The position numbers and the translations under genes are program-made. From Streptomyces sp. NRRL WC-3742 (GTDB taxonomy: Bacteria > Actinomycetota > Actinomycetes > Streptomycetales > Streptomycetaceae), in NCBI RefSeq assembly GCF_000720635.1, contig NZ_JOCF01000008.1:83695-147694 (forward strand): 64,000 nucleotides of DNA, read 5' to 3'. The stretch's first letter is position 1. Each line of letters starts with the position of its first letter. Positions 8,930 to 17,511 of this stretch are shown piece by piece. The notes under the pieces are model-generated. The model was not told the origin of the DNA and ran no database searches. It was given only the letters and a program-made list of their open reading frames with translations.

Positions 8930-9266
8930 GCGTTCCACCGGTATCTCCCCCTACATCCTGTGACCATGTCAACACGCGATCATCCCTACATCACCTCCAC
9001 GCATCCCTCCAAACCGCCCCAACCCGCCCACCTGCCCTCCGGGGCTACCCGCCACTGCCCTTGAGGGCCAACAACTCTGCCCTACCCGGCAGTAACCCTG
9101 CCCCCGTCCGAGAGCGGGCTCGGTCGCGAGTGACACCGCGAACGGCACCGGCGGATGGCACCGCGAATGGCAGCAGGAATCACAGCCGCACCCGGTCTTC
9201 CGGCAGCCCGGGTGCGGCGGCACACTGTGCTGTCCCAGCTCACGCACCACCCGACGGGGAACAGCC
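8930..9266. other. Intergenic region without a recognised gene
   Basis: These 337 bases separate the eCIS-linked membrane protein from the next membrane protein. I see no open frame with a ribosome binding site and no strong terminator hairpin. The last 20 bases carry a ggggaacag ribosome binding site for the gene at 9267. Confidence 0.6.
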
Positions 9267-9944
9267 ATGGCGAGCAGACCGAACCGCAAACGCAAGCGAC
9301 CGCTCGCCGAGGGCGTCGTCCGCCCGCCCAAGCGGCCCCGGCGGCCGAAGGGCTGGGAGCCGGCGCCGCGCACCGTGCTGCGCACCGCGCTGGTGACGGC
9401 GCTCGGCGCGCCCGTGCTGATCGTCGGGCTGATGGCGGTCGGCACCAATCCCGACTACCTGCCGGTCTGCGCGATCACCGCCGTCCTGGTGCTGATGGGC
9501 TCGCTGATCGCGACCATGCTCGTACGGGCCAAGGGCTGGCTGCTCTGGCCGGCGGTGGCGCTGGGCGTGCTGATGCTGGCGCTGCCCACCACCGCCCTGC
9601 GCGCCCAGCTGATCGAGCACCGGGGTGAGAGGACGGCGGTGGTGATCACGGCCGCCCACCGCGCGACGGACCGCAGTGGGCGGGTCAGCTGGTCCTGCGA
9701 CATCCGCCGCGAGGACGGGCTCCCGCTGCCGCACGCCCGCTTCAGCGGCGACGGCTGCTCCTCCGAGCGCTCGGTCGGGCAGAGCGGCCAGGTGCTGGTC
9801 GACCCCTCCGGCTGGGTGCCGCCGGTGAGCACCGGCGAGGACACCTCGTTCAGCGGCGCGGCACTGTGGGCCGTCCCCGGGCTGGCCGTGCTGTGGGCGG
9901 CGCTCATCCTCGGCGCCGCCCGACGGACGCTCAGCGGGCGCTAG
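9267..9944 (+). CDS. Hypothetical membrane protein
   Basis: The 225-aa product has a very basic N-terminal tail (residues 1-35) and three hydrophobic segments near 40-60, 65-85 and 92-112. A soluble domain with a few cysteines (DIRREDGLPL region) follows, then a final helix near 198-218. It resembles the DUF3592-type membrane proteins common in actinobacteria, but I cannot name it securely. Its end overlaps the stop of the convergent gene by 4 bp. Confidence 0.75.
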   Translation: MASRPNRKRKRPLAEGVVRPPKRPRRPKGWEPAPRTVLRTALVTALGAPVLIVGLMAVGTNPDYLPVCAITAVLVLMGSLIATMLVRAKGWLLWPAVALGVLMLALPTTALRAQLIEHRGERTAVVITAAHRATDRSGRVSWSCDIRREDGLPLPHARFSGDGCSSERSVGQSGQVLVDPSGWVPPVSTGEDTSFSGAALWAVPGLAVLWAALILGAARRTLSGR

Positions 9945-10510
9945 GAGAGCAACTCCCGCCCGCAGCGCAGGTTCCAGCGCCCCGAGCGGCCGGTGAGCTC
10001 CGTCGCCGACAGCGGCCGGACGTCGAGCCGCCAGAAGGCCGCCGCCGGCAGGCCGAGGGCGTGCACCACGGCGGCGCGCACCACCGCCGGTTCCGCGACC
10101 GCCGCCGAGCGGCCGCCCTCCGCCGACCGCTCCTCCAGCCAGGCGCCGACCCGCGCGCACAGCGCACCCACGGACTCGCCCCCGTGCGGCGCGGCGTCCG
10201 GATCGGCGAGCCAGGCTGCGAGTCCGGCGGGGTCGCTCGCGGCGACCTCGTCCAGGCGCAGCCCGCGCCAGCGCCCGGTGTCCAGGTCGGAGAGCGCGCC
10301 CGCGGGTTCGGCTTCCAGGCCGAGCGCCTCGGCGGTGCGGCGGCAGCGCTCGGCGGGCCCCGTCCAGGCCCGGGCGACGGGTGCCAGGGCGCCCGCGGCC
10401 GTACGGGCGGCGGCGAGCGCGGCGGGTTCGGGCGGGCCGTCGCCGCCGAAGCGGGCCTCGCGCAGGTCGGCTCCGATCGCCGGTGCGATCAAGATCACGT
10501 GTGCGGTCAT
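9941..10510 (-). CDS. Histidine-phosphatase-fold protein, catalytically degenerate, next to the cobalt locus
   Basis: The 189-aa product has the layout of the histidine phosphatase family, to which the cobalamin enzymes CobC and alpha-ribazole phosphatase belong. It keeps the HGGES block near residue 115 and a DTGRWRG segment, but the N-terminal RHG catalytic motif is replaced by APAIG. The second active-site histidine also appears missing (VVRAAVVHA). It diverges from the B12-riboswitch-controlled cbtB/cbtA genes, so a link to cobalamin is plausible. It may be a binding or regulatory protein rather than an enzyme. Confidence 0.7.
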   Translation of the reverse strand: MTAHVILIAPAIGADLREARFGGDGPPEPAALAAARTAAGALAPVARAWTGPAERCRRTAEALGLEAEPAGALSDLDTGRWRGLRLDEVAASDPAGLAAWLADPDAAPHGGESVGALCARVGAWLEERSAEGGRSAAVAEPAVVRAAVVHALGLPAAAFWRLDVRPLSATELTGRSGRWNLRCGRELLS

Positions 10511-10624
10511 CAGCCGTCCTCCCGGGCCCCGGGATGCGGCCCTCGTCCGTGTGCACAGGAGATTTCGCGCCCCCGGCGAGCCCTTCGGACCTGCTCAGCG
10601 CCGGCGCGGGGCCCCTTGGCAGTG

Positions 10625-10760
10625 TGCCCGCGACACGGTACCTTCCGGGCGACAACTCAAGACGACGGTGTGTGGAAGTCCGGTGGGAAACCGGCACGGT
10701 CGCGCCACTGTGAGTCCGGTCCGTTCGCGGTCCGGTGAGTCAGACCCGCCCCCGTCGTCC
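10625..10760 (+). promoter_or_regulatory. Cobalamin riboswitch
   Basis: The leader contains the B12-box core cgcgccactgtgagtccg near 10702-10719, preceded by the stem-forming gtccggtgggaaaccggc. The inverted stem gtccggtccg / cggtccggtgagtc follows. This is the standard layout of cobalamin riboswitches, with the GCCACTG element as hallmark. It lies 45 nt upstream of cbtB. Adenosylcobalamin binding would be expected to reduce expression of the cobalt transporter genes. Boundaries are approximate. Confidence 0.9.
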
Positions 10761-10804
10761 GTGCTCCAACGAACGGGACGCGTGTTCCCGAAAGGAGATC
10801 CACC

Positions 10805-11014
10805 ATGGCTCACCCCATTGCGCCCGCCGCCCCGGCGATCGCCCCCATCTCGGTCAAGGCGATCCTGCCCTGGGCCGTGTTCTTCGGCATCCTGCTGATG
10901 GCCGTCCTCTACTTCATCGGTGCCGAGCAGGGCGCCACCTCCCTCATCTCCGGCGAGGACGTGCACGAGTGGGTGCACGACGGCCGGCACCTGCTCGGCT
11001 TCCCCTGCCACTGA
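10805..11014 (+). CDS. cbtB: Cobalt transporter subunit CbtB
   Basis: The 69-aa product has one transmembrane helix (residues about 18-38) and the C-terminal histidine cluster HEWVHDGRHLLGFPCH expected of CbtB, which binds metal outside the membrane. CbtA/CbtB act in B12-regulated cobalt uptake. A strong ribosome binding site (aaaggagatc) precedes the ATG, and the gene follows a cobalamin riboswitch. cbtA begins 14 nt downstream. Confidence 0.95.
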   Translation: MAHPIAPAAPAIAPISVKAILPWAVFFGILLMAVLYFIGAEQGATSLISGEDVHEWVHDGRHLLGFPCH

Positions 11015-11028
11015 CCGGGGGCCGTCAA

Positions 11029-11805
11029 GTGAACTCCGCAACCGTCAGATCCCTGCTCGTGCGCGGCATGCTCGCGGGCCTGGGATCCGGGGTCGTCGCC
11101 CTGATCGTCGCCTACCTGCTGGGCGAACCCAGGGTGGACTCCGCCATCGCCTACGAGGACGGGCACGCCGCGCACGACCACGGCGACGGGCCGTCCGTCG
11201 AGGTGTTCAGCCGCACCCTCCAGTCGACCGCCGGCCTGGCGACCGGCGTGCTCTTCTACGGGCTCGCGCTCGGCGGCATCGCCGCGCTGGCGTACTGCTT
11301 CGCGCTGGGCCGCGTCGGCCGCTTCACCCCCCGGGCCACCGCGGCCCTGCTCTCCGGGGCGGCGCTGGTCGCCGTGTACGTGGTGCCGTTCCTCAAGTAC
11401 CCGGCCAACCCGCCGTCGGTGGGCGACCCGGACACGATCGGTCAGCGCACCACGCTGTACTTCCTGATGATGGTGCTCAGCGTGCTGCTGGCGGTCGCCG
11501 CGGTGATCGCCGGCCGGTGGCTCGCGCCGCGCCTGGGCAACTGGTACGCGACGGTCGTCGCCGTGCTCGGCTTCGCCGTCCTGGTCGGGATCGCGTACGC
11601 GTTCCTGCCTGCGGTCAACGAAGTCCCCGCGGACTTCCCCGCCACGCTGCTCTGGCAGTTCCGCCTCGCGGCGCTCGCCATCCAGCTCACCCTCTGGGCC
11701 TCCTTCGGCCTGCTGTTCGGCCACCTCGCCGAGCGGCTGCTGAACCCGAAGCCCGCCGCCGCCACCCGGGAGACCTCCCAGGAGGCGGCCGCGCCCGTCC
11801 ACTGA
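11029..11805 (+). CDS. cbtA: Cobalt transporter subunit CbtA
   Basis: The 258-aa product starts at a GTG at 11029 and carries five to six hydrophobic segments. An early RGMLAGLGSG motif and a histidine-rich outer loop (GHAAHDHGDG) near residue 43 are typical of CbtA. With CbtB it forms the riboswitch-controlled cobalt importer. A strong terminator lies 24 nt after the stop. Confidence 0.95.
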   Translation: MNSATVRSLLVRGMLAGLGSGVVALIVAYLLGEPRVDSAIAYEDGHAAHDHGDGPSVEVFSRTLQSTAGLATGVLFYGLALGGIAALAYCFALGRVGRFTPRATAALLSGAALVAVYVVPFLKYPANPPSVGDPDTIGQRTTLYFLMMVLSVLLAVAAVIAGRWLAPRLGNWYATVVAVLGFAVLVGIAYAFLPAVNEVPADFPATLLWQFRLAALAIQLTLWASFGLLFGHLAERLLNPKPAAATRETSQEAAAPVH

Positions 11806-11828
11806 GGACGGTGCGCACCCGCACGACC

Positions 11829-11865
11829 GGGCCGGCCGGGGCGACCACCTCGCCCCGGCCGGCCC
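11829..11865 (+). terminator. Terminator after cbtA
   Basis: A perfect 16-bp GC-rich stem (gggccggccggggcga and its complement) with a 5-nt loop is followed by tccttctt. It closes the cobalt operon. Confidence 0.85.
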
Positions 11866-11926
11866 GCTCCTTCTTAACGCCCACCCCCCTTCCAGGGGTG
11901 GAGAGTCCGGGCGTAGTGTGCCTGGC

Positions 11927-12496
11927 GTGAACGAACCGATCTACCGGGGGAAGGATCTGTTCCGTCCCTCCGCCTTCGTGACGGCCGCCGCCCTCCTGGC
12001 CGTCGAGGGCGTCTTCGCCGCCATCAAGCTCGGCGCCGCCGGGCTCTTCTTCGTCGTGGGCCTGACGGCACTGCTCGCCTTCCCCGCCATGTACCTCAGC
12101 TACCGCAGCTGGACCTCGGTCGGCCGGGCCGGTATCACCCTGAACTGGGGCTTCGGGCAGGGCCGCACCTACCCGTGGCACGAGATCCGGTGGATCGACG
12201 TCCGCGAGACCAGGTCGCGCGGCAGTTCCTCGTACGCCGCCCGCATCCACCTTCCGGCCGGCAAGCGCCGCACGCTGCCCGGGGTGGCCAGCAGCGGCAT
12301 GTACCCGAACCCGAACTTCGGACAGCAGTTCCAGGAGGTCGTCCAGTGGTGGGAGCACAGCACCCACCCGGGCAGCCGGATCCAGCCGCCGCGGACGCTC
12401 CGGGACAAGCTGTCGCCGCAGGTCATCGGCCTGATCATCGGGCTCGTGCTCGCCCTGGGGATATTCGTCGCCGTCGCGCTCGCCAGTGCTGCCTGA
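11927..12496 (+). CDS. PH-domain membrane protein
   Basis: The 189-aa product has two adjacent transmembrane segments (about residues 18-60), then a bacterial PH-like domain starting at SRAGITLNWGFG-like sequence with the motif PWHEIRWIDVRE, and a last C-terminal helix near 165-187. I chose GTG 11927 because a TAGTGT -10-like hexamer at 11914-11919 would start the transcript at or next to it, so the mRNA may be leaderless. An in-frame GTG at 11918 falls inside that hexamer. Function unknown. Confidence 0.75.
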   Translation: MNEPIYRGKDLFRPSAFVTAAALLAVEGVFAAIKLGAAGLFFVVGLTALLAFPAMYLSYRSWTSVGRAGITLNWGFGQGRTYPWHEIRWIDVRETRSRGSSSYAARIHLPAGKRRTLPGVASSGMYPNPNFGQQFQEVVQWWEHSTHPGSRIQPPRTLRDKLSPQVIGLIIGLVLALGIFVAVALASAA

Positions 12497-12664
12497 GGGG
12501 GCGGCCAACTCGGTTCCGGTACACGATCGTTAAAATCCGGGCCAAAAATTCGCACGCCATCTTGTTGGTAGTGTGATCACATGTGTACGGCGCTGCACGC
12601 GCTGCACATCCAGGGGAGGGGTGGCCGGGCCCGTCGGGTCGGGCCCGGCAGCACAGGAGTCACC

Positions 12665-13975
12665 ATCAACACCGCCATCCGCAAGACCGTTCGCGGTGCG
12701 ACACCCGTCGTGGCCGTCGCCGCGACACTCGTCGCAGGACTCACCGCCTGCGGCACCGCCAAGGAACTCAGCGCCGCCGAGAAGGCGTCCGGCGCCTTCG
12801 ACAGGATCGGCGAGGCCAAGTCCCTCGGCGTGACGTTCTCCGTCGAGGCGACGCCCGAGCAGGTCCTGGCCTTCGGCCGGGCCACGGACGCGCCCACCGA
12901 GCCGGAGGCCGCCCAGCAGCTCTCGGGGCTCAAGCTCACCGTCGCCATGTCCGCCGACAAGCCGCTCAAGGACCTCGACGCCTTCCGCAACGCCCGTACC
13001 AAGGGCAAGGAGTTCACGCCCGACAAGTCGCTGCGCGTCTCCTACGCGCTGGCCGACCGCACCGGCACCAAGCTCGTCGAGTACCGCCAGGTCGACGCCC
13101 AGGCGTACCTGCACGTGGACGCCAAGGGCCTGGTCAAGCTGGTCGGCGGGGACGAGTCCACCGTCGACGAGTTGAGCCGGAACCTGAACTCCGACCTCAA
13201 GGCCGCACGGGACGTGCTGGCCGGCAAGTGGGTCACCTTCGACCTGCAGGAGTTCGCGAACGAGGCCAAGAAGTCGGACGCGGCCAAGGGCGGCGCCGGC
13301 GCGAGCGAGGCTCCCACCGTCGACCCGGAGGCGTCCAAGGAGCTGTTCAACACGCTCAAGGACGTCTTCCAGCGCACCGTCACCGTCGAGGACAAGGGCA
13401 GGAAGGACGGCAAGGACCACCTCTGGGTGAGCGCCCCCGGCCGCCAGGTCCTCGACGAGATCTCCAAGGCCGTCAAGCCGCTGACCGCCAAGTTCCCCGG
13501 GCAGCTCGACAGGCTCCTGGCCCTCGACCCGACCGGCGTCCCCGAGGGCAAGGTCGGGGTCGACCTGTACCTCAAGGACGGCACGCTGTCCTCCGTCGAC
13601 TTCGACGCGGCGCAGCTGGAGCCCAAGGCCGGCCCGGGCGTCACCTTCCCGGTGCGGCTCGCCTTCGACCGGACCTCGCCGGCCGTCGACGCCCCCGCCG
13701 GGGCGACGAAGATGAGCGTGGCAGAGTTCCGGAACACCCTCATGACCCTCGCGATGGACGGCTTCCGCACGCCCCGCGGCGGGGAGTTCCCCGGCTCGGG
13801 CCCCGCGTTCGGCAGTGGCGCGGACCAGCCCACGCCACTGACCGACGCCCAGCTCAAGGAACTGTCCGCGGCCGGGATGCAGCAGGAGCAGGCCATCATG
13901 TACAACAGGTTCGGCCTGACCTTCGCCGAGATCAAGGAGATCGCGCAGAAGAAGGGCGACGCCTCCGCCGCCTGA
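12665..13975 (+). CDS. Lipoprotein with apparent ATC start codon
   Basis: The mature part resembles the LppX/LprG-like Streptomyces lipoproteins that are commonly found as hypothetical membrane-anchored proteins. A classic signal (INTAIRKTVRG, hydrophobic core, LVAGLTAC) puts the lipobox cysteine at residue 29 if translation starts at ATC 12665. A good aggag site lies 5 nt upstream of that ATC, but no ATG, GTG or TTG is in the right place. The alternative is the in-frame ATG at 12581, next to a TAGTGT element, which would be leaderless and add 28 residues before the signal peptide. The product is 436 aa from ATC. A hairpin terminator follows. Confidence 0.8.
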   Translation: MNTAIRKTVRGATPVVAVAATLVAGLTACGTAKELSAAEKASGAFDRIGEAKSLGVTFSVEATPEQVLAFGRATDAPTEPEAAQQLSGLKLTVAMSADKPLKDLDAFRNARTKGKEFTPDKSLRVSYALADRTGTKLVEYRQVDAQAYLHVDAKGLVKLVGGDESTVDELSRNLNSDLKAARDVLAGKWVTFDLQEFANEAKKSDAAKGGAGASEAPTVDPEASKELFNTLKDVFQRTVTVEDKGRKDGKDHLWVSAPGRQVLDEISKAVKPLTAKFPGQLDRLLALDPTGVPEGKVGVDLYLKDGTLSSVDFDAAQLEPKAGPGVTFPVRLAFDRTSPAVDAPAGATKMSVAEFRNTLMTLAMDGFRTPRGGEFPGSGPAFGSGADQPTPLTDAQLKELSAAGMQQEQAIMYNRFGLTFAEIKEIAQKKGDASAA

Positions 13976-14047
13976 TCCGGCCCCGGCCGACCTCCGGGGC
14001 CGACCCATCGGGGCTGACCGCCCCCTCCCCTCCCCCGCCCCCCGTGC

Positions 14048-14078
14048 CACGGCCGGCCGCTCCCCGCGGCCGGCCGTG
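14048..14078 (+). terminator. Terminator after the lipoprotein gene
   Basis: Arms of 13 bp (cacggccggccgc and its complement) with a tcccc loop form a perfect stem 73 nt past the lipoprotein stop. There is no T-run. It lies before the ribosome binding site of the next gene. Confidence 0.6.
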
Positions 14079-14114
14079 CTGCGTGCGGGACGGGTCCGTA
14101 CGGAAGGACCATCG

Positions 14115-14504
14115 GTGGACGACATCCACCTCGCCGCCGCGCCCGGCACCCGTTGGTACCTCGGACTCGACGAGGTCGAGGCGTACCTGCGCGAACGGCT
14201 CCCCGGGCTGCGCGTCAGCCGGCCCTGCTCGGCCGTCAGCGAGCAGACGTACCTGAGCTTCTCCGTCGACCTCGACGGGATGTGCCGCCAGGGCTGCTAC
14301 TTCGGGGACGGCCACCTGCTCCTGGAGGACGGGGACCCGGAGGTGTGGGCCGCCACCCTCGCCGGGTTCCTGCGGCTGCTGCCGGCGGGGGCGCGGGTGG
14401 TGACCCTGCTCTCCTCCGACCCGGAGACGGTGCTGGAGGTGTCGCCCCTCGCCGACGAGCGGGGCGTCCGGGAGCTGCTGGAGCCGCTGTTCGCGGCGCT
14501 GTGA
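14115..14504 (+). CDS. Small hypothetical protein
   Basis: The 129-aa product starts at a GTG with a ggaagga site 6 nt upstream. It is acidic and shows no signal peptide or membrane helix. A segment RVSRPCSAVSEQTYLSFSVD reads like a small alpha/beta domain. I do not recognise the family. Confidence 0.65.
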   Translation: MDDIHLAAAPGTRWYLGLDEVEAYLRERLPGLRVSRPCSAVSEQTYLSFSVDLDGMCRQGCYFGDGHLLLEDGDPEVWAATLAGFLRLLPAGARVVTLLSSDPETVLEVSPLADERGVRELLEPLFAAL

Positions 14505-14533
14505 GCTCCCGGACTCCGGCGGATCGCGCGGGC

Positions 14534-15244
14534 TCAGGCGTGGGCGGCGGCGCACTCCGGGTGGCCCCAGCTTGCGCCGACCTTGGTGATCCTGTCGCCC
14601 TTGGCGTACGGGCGGGCGCAGGGGCAGGTGCCCGGGAAGCGGGCGGAGAGCGTACGGGAGCCTCCGCCGCCCTTGCTGCCGGCCGGCTTCGTCGTCGTAC
14701 CGGAGGAGGCGCCGCCGGACGGACGGGCGGCGCGCCGGGCGGGGGCGGCCGCCGCCGGGTCGGGCACCGGCAGGTCCGCGTCGGTGCCGCCCGCGCCCTC
14801 CTGGGTGCGGGCGGCGTCGCTGGCGGCCTTGTCGGCGATGGCGTTCAGCGGGTCGCCGTCCACCTGGTGGGCGGGCACGTACACGAAGGTGACGTCCCGC
14901 CCCTCCAGCAGGGCGTCGATCGCCTGGATCAGCTCCTGGTTGGCGACGGGCTTGCCCGCCGCCGTCTTCCAGCCGTTGCGCTTCCAGCCCTTGAGCCACT
15001 TGGTGACCGAGTCGCGGGTGTAGGTGCTGTCCAGGCGCACCTCGAGCGGCGCCGCCGGGTCGGTGGCCGCGAGCAGCTCCCGCAGCGCCGTCAGCTCGCC
15101 GACGTTGTTGGTGCTGTGCCCGAGCGCCCCGGACTGCCAGCGCCGGGGCACCCCGGCGGCGTCCGCGACCACGTAGGCCCAGCCCGCCGGGCCGGGGTTG
15201 CCCTTGGCTGCTCCGTCACACGCTGCAATGACTCGTTCGACCAT
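14534..15244 (-). CDS. rnhA: Ribonuclease H with C-terminal zinc-ribbon-like tail
   Basis: The N-terminal 150 residues are RNase HI: ACDGAAKGNPGPAGWAYVV with the first catalytic aspartate, NNVGELTALRELL with the glutamate, LDSTYTRDSV with the second aspartate, and DPLNAIADKAA with the last aspartate. The enzyme cuts the RNA strand of RNA-DNA hybrids. A low-complexity linker leads to a C-terminal segment with cysteines (GTCPCARPYAKGD, HPECAAAHA) that may bind zinc or nucleic acid. Start ATG 15244 removes nine unlikely residues of a longer frame. Confidence 0.92.
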   Translation of the reverse strand: MVERVIAACDGAAKGNPGPAGWAYVVADAAGVPRRWQSGALGHSTNNVGELTALRELLAATDPAAPLEVRLDSTYTRDSVTKWLKGWKRNGWKTAAGKPVANQELIQAIDALLEGRDVTFVYVPAHQVDGDPLNAIADKAASDAARTQEGAGGTDADLPVPDPAAAAPARRAARPSGGASSGTTTKPAGSKGGGGSRTLSARFPGTCPCARPYAKGDRITKVGASWGHPECAAAHA

Positions 15245-15324
15245 GCCCCCGATCATGCCTGGCCGGGGCACCCGGAGACAAAACCCGCCGGCTCACCCCG
15301 TGGTCACCGCCCACTCGTCACCGC

Positions 15325-17511
15325 CTACTCGCGCAGCAGCGGCAGCAGCAGGGCCGCCGACCAGCTGAAACCCCGGGAGTTGCGGCCCTCGCCCGTCAGC
15401 GGATCGTAGTTCTCCCGGATCGGGGCGTCGCCCGTCAGGCCGCCGGCGGTGGCCAGCAGGCGCTCCACCGCGCGGCGGGCGTCCTGGTTCCAGCCGTAGC
15501 GGCGCAGCCCCTCGATCGCGAAGTGGCTCTGGTCGAGCCAGACCAGCCCGCGCCAGTACCCGGCGGCGTCGAAGTAGGGCGAGCTGCGGGCGACGGTGGG
15601 GAACGGCATCGGGGTGCCGAACTCGGCCGCGTCGAGCAGCAGCCGGCGCACGGTGCGGGCCTGAGCAGAGGTGGCGGTGCCGGACCAGAGCGGGATCGCG
15701 CCCTCGATGCCCCGGCCCCGGGCGGTGAGCCGGGCGCCGGTGGTGAGGTCGGTGTCGTGGAACCAGCCGGTGGCCGGGTCGTACATGGTGTCGCGGACGG
15801 CGGTGTCGATGCGCTCGGCCGCTTCGCGCAGGCGCTGGGCGGTGGCGCGGTCGCCGAGTTCGGCGGCGATCAGGGCGAGGTGGCGGTGGTCGGCCGCGAG
15901 GTAGGCGTTGAGGTCGACGGAGCGCTGGGTGAGGGACCAGCCGACGGTGCGCCCGGCCGGGTCGGTGTTGGCGACGACTCCGCAGCCGAGGGCGGCGTCG
16001 AAGCGCGGCGCGTTGTCCATGCCGGACTCCCAGGCGGCGGCCTGGCGGCAGTCCTCGGGGGTGGCGTTGGCCGGGTCGACGGTGGCGCCGTACTGGCACA
16101 GGCCCTCGCCGTGGTGGTCGCGGGTGCGGTACCACCACGCCTGGTAGGCGGTCAGCTTGGGCAGCATCTCGCGCAGGAAGGCGCGGTCGCCGCTGCGACG
16201 GTAGACCTCCCAGACGGCCCAGGAGGCCAGCGGGGGCTTGGAGTTGCGCTCGTTCCAGTTGCCGCCGCCGGTGCTCGGGTCGTTGTAGAAGACGCAGTCG
16301 GGGACCATTCCGGCGTCCTGGGGGCGCTCGGCGGAGCCGGCCGGGACCTGGTGGTCGAAGACGGCGCGGATCTGGTCGGCGGCCAGGCCCGGGGCGAAGA
16401 CGGCGGTGCCGACGGCCTGCTTCCAGGTGTCCCAGGCCCAGACGCCGCTGAACCACTTGTAGGCGAGCGCCGGGGTGACGGCGTCGTGGAGGATCCGGCC
16501 GGCGGGGCTGCGCCAGTTGGTGACGAGGGTCTGGACGCACTTGACGGCGGTGCGGCGGCGCTCGGCGGGGACGCCCTCGGTGGCGCGGGCCACGTACCCG
16601 GCCCAGCGGGCGGCGCCCGCGGCGGCCACGCGGGCGGGGTCGCGCAGGGCGGCCTCGGACTCGGCGGCGGCGCGGGCGTAGTCGGCCTCGGTGAACGTGT
16701 AGCTCTCCGTCCAGTGGAGGCTGCGGGCGGCGCCGGGCGAGAGCTGAACGGGGTCGGCGAGCTCGGTGCGGTGGCCGTCGCCGGTGGCGTCGAGAGCCAC
16801 ACGGACGGGCTGGGCGTGGCGGACGGCGAAGCGCTCGGTGCCGTCGGTGAGGTAGTCCCAGGTCTTGCGGACGCGGGCGAAGCGGACCTCGATGCCGCGC
16901 TCGGCGGCGGTCAGCCGCGGGGCGTCGTGCTGGGGGCCGGAGGCGGGGCGCAGCAGGGTGCCGGTCCAGGCGAGGCGCAGGGTGCGTGCGGCGGGGCCGG
17001 CGTTGGCGAGGCGGGCGTGGAGGAGGGCGGTGCGGTTGCCGGCGAAGCGCAGGTCGAGGGTGAGGGTGAGGCCCGTGCCGAGGTCGTAGCGCTGGCGCAG
17101 CAGGCCGGGCAGGGCGGTGAGGCGGGGGGCGCCGCCTGCGGTGAGGTCCAGGGGGTGGGAGTCCTCGGTGAGTTGGAGGCGGGTGAGGCCGTCGCTGAGC
17201 CACCAGGGGTATTCCTGGGCGAGGTGGAGGGGGCCGGTGAAGCCGCCGAGGCGGTCGCCGGGGCGGGGCAGGGCGTAGGCGTGCCAGGCGCCGAGGTCGG
17301 CGAAGACGGTGATGGGGTTGTGGCCGTCGGCGTCGCCGGGGTAGGCGAGGGCGGGGGTGCCGTGCTGGTCGAGGATGTCGGCGTAGCGGTCGTCGGCGGC
17401 TTGTACGTCCACGGGTGGTGCGTCCGCGAAGGCGGGGGTGGCGGCCAGGGTGGCGGTGGCGGTGAGGGCCGCGGAGGTGGCGAGGAAGTGGCGGCGGGTC
17501 AGCGGTGTCAT
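15325..17511 (-). CDS. Tat-exported GH63-like glycoside hydrolase
   Basis: The 728-aa product has a twin-arginine signal (TRRHFLATSAALTATATLAA) cut near AFA. The C-terminal (alpha/alpha)6 region shows WAWDTWKQAVG, WNERNSKPPLASWAVW and YWRGLVWLDQSHFA, the pattern of GH63 enzymes of the YgjK/mannosylglycerate hydrolase type. These release glucose or mannose from alpha-glycosides. Its ATG overlaps the stop of the GH42 gene (ATGA). It is the last gene of a five-gene uptake operon, so it probably produces the sugar outside the cell that the importer takes in. The exact substrate is unknown. Confidence 0.82.
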   Translation of the reverse strand: MTPLTRRHFLATSAALTATATLAATPAFADAPPVDVQAADDRYADILDQHGTPALAYPGDADGHNPITVFADLGAWHAYALPRPGDRLGGFTGPLHLAQEYPWWLSDGLTRLQLTEDSHPLDLTAGGAPRLTALPGLLRQRYDLGTGLTLTLDLRFAGNRTALLHARLANAGPAARTLRLAWTGTLLRPASGPQHDAPRLTAAERGIEVRFARVRKTWDYLTDGTERFAVRHAQPVRVALDATGDGHRTELADPVQLSPGAARSLHWTESYTFTEADYARAAAESEAALRDPARVAAAGAARWAGYVARATEGVPAERRRTAVKCVQTLVTNWRSPAGRILHDAVTPALAYKWFSGVWAWDTWKQAVGTAVFAPGLAADQIRAVFDHQVPAGSAERPQDAGMVPDCVFYNDPSTGGGNWNERNSKPPLASWAVWEVYRRSGDRAFLREMLPKLTAYQAWWYRTRDHHGEGLCQYGATVDPANATPEDCRQAAAWESGMDNAPRFDAALGCGVVANTDPAGRTVGWSLTQRSVDLNAYLAADHRHLALIAAELGDRATAQRLREAAERIDTAVRDTMYDPATGWFHDTDLTTGARLTARGRGIEGAIPLWSGTATSAQARTVRRLLLDAAEFGTPMPFPTVARSSPYFDAAGYWRGLVWLDQSHFAIEGLRRYGWNQDARRAVERLLATAGGLTGDAPIRENYDPLTGEGRNSRGFSWSAALLLPLLRE

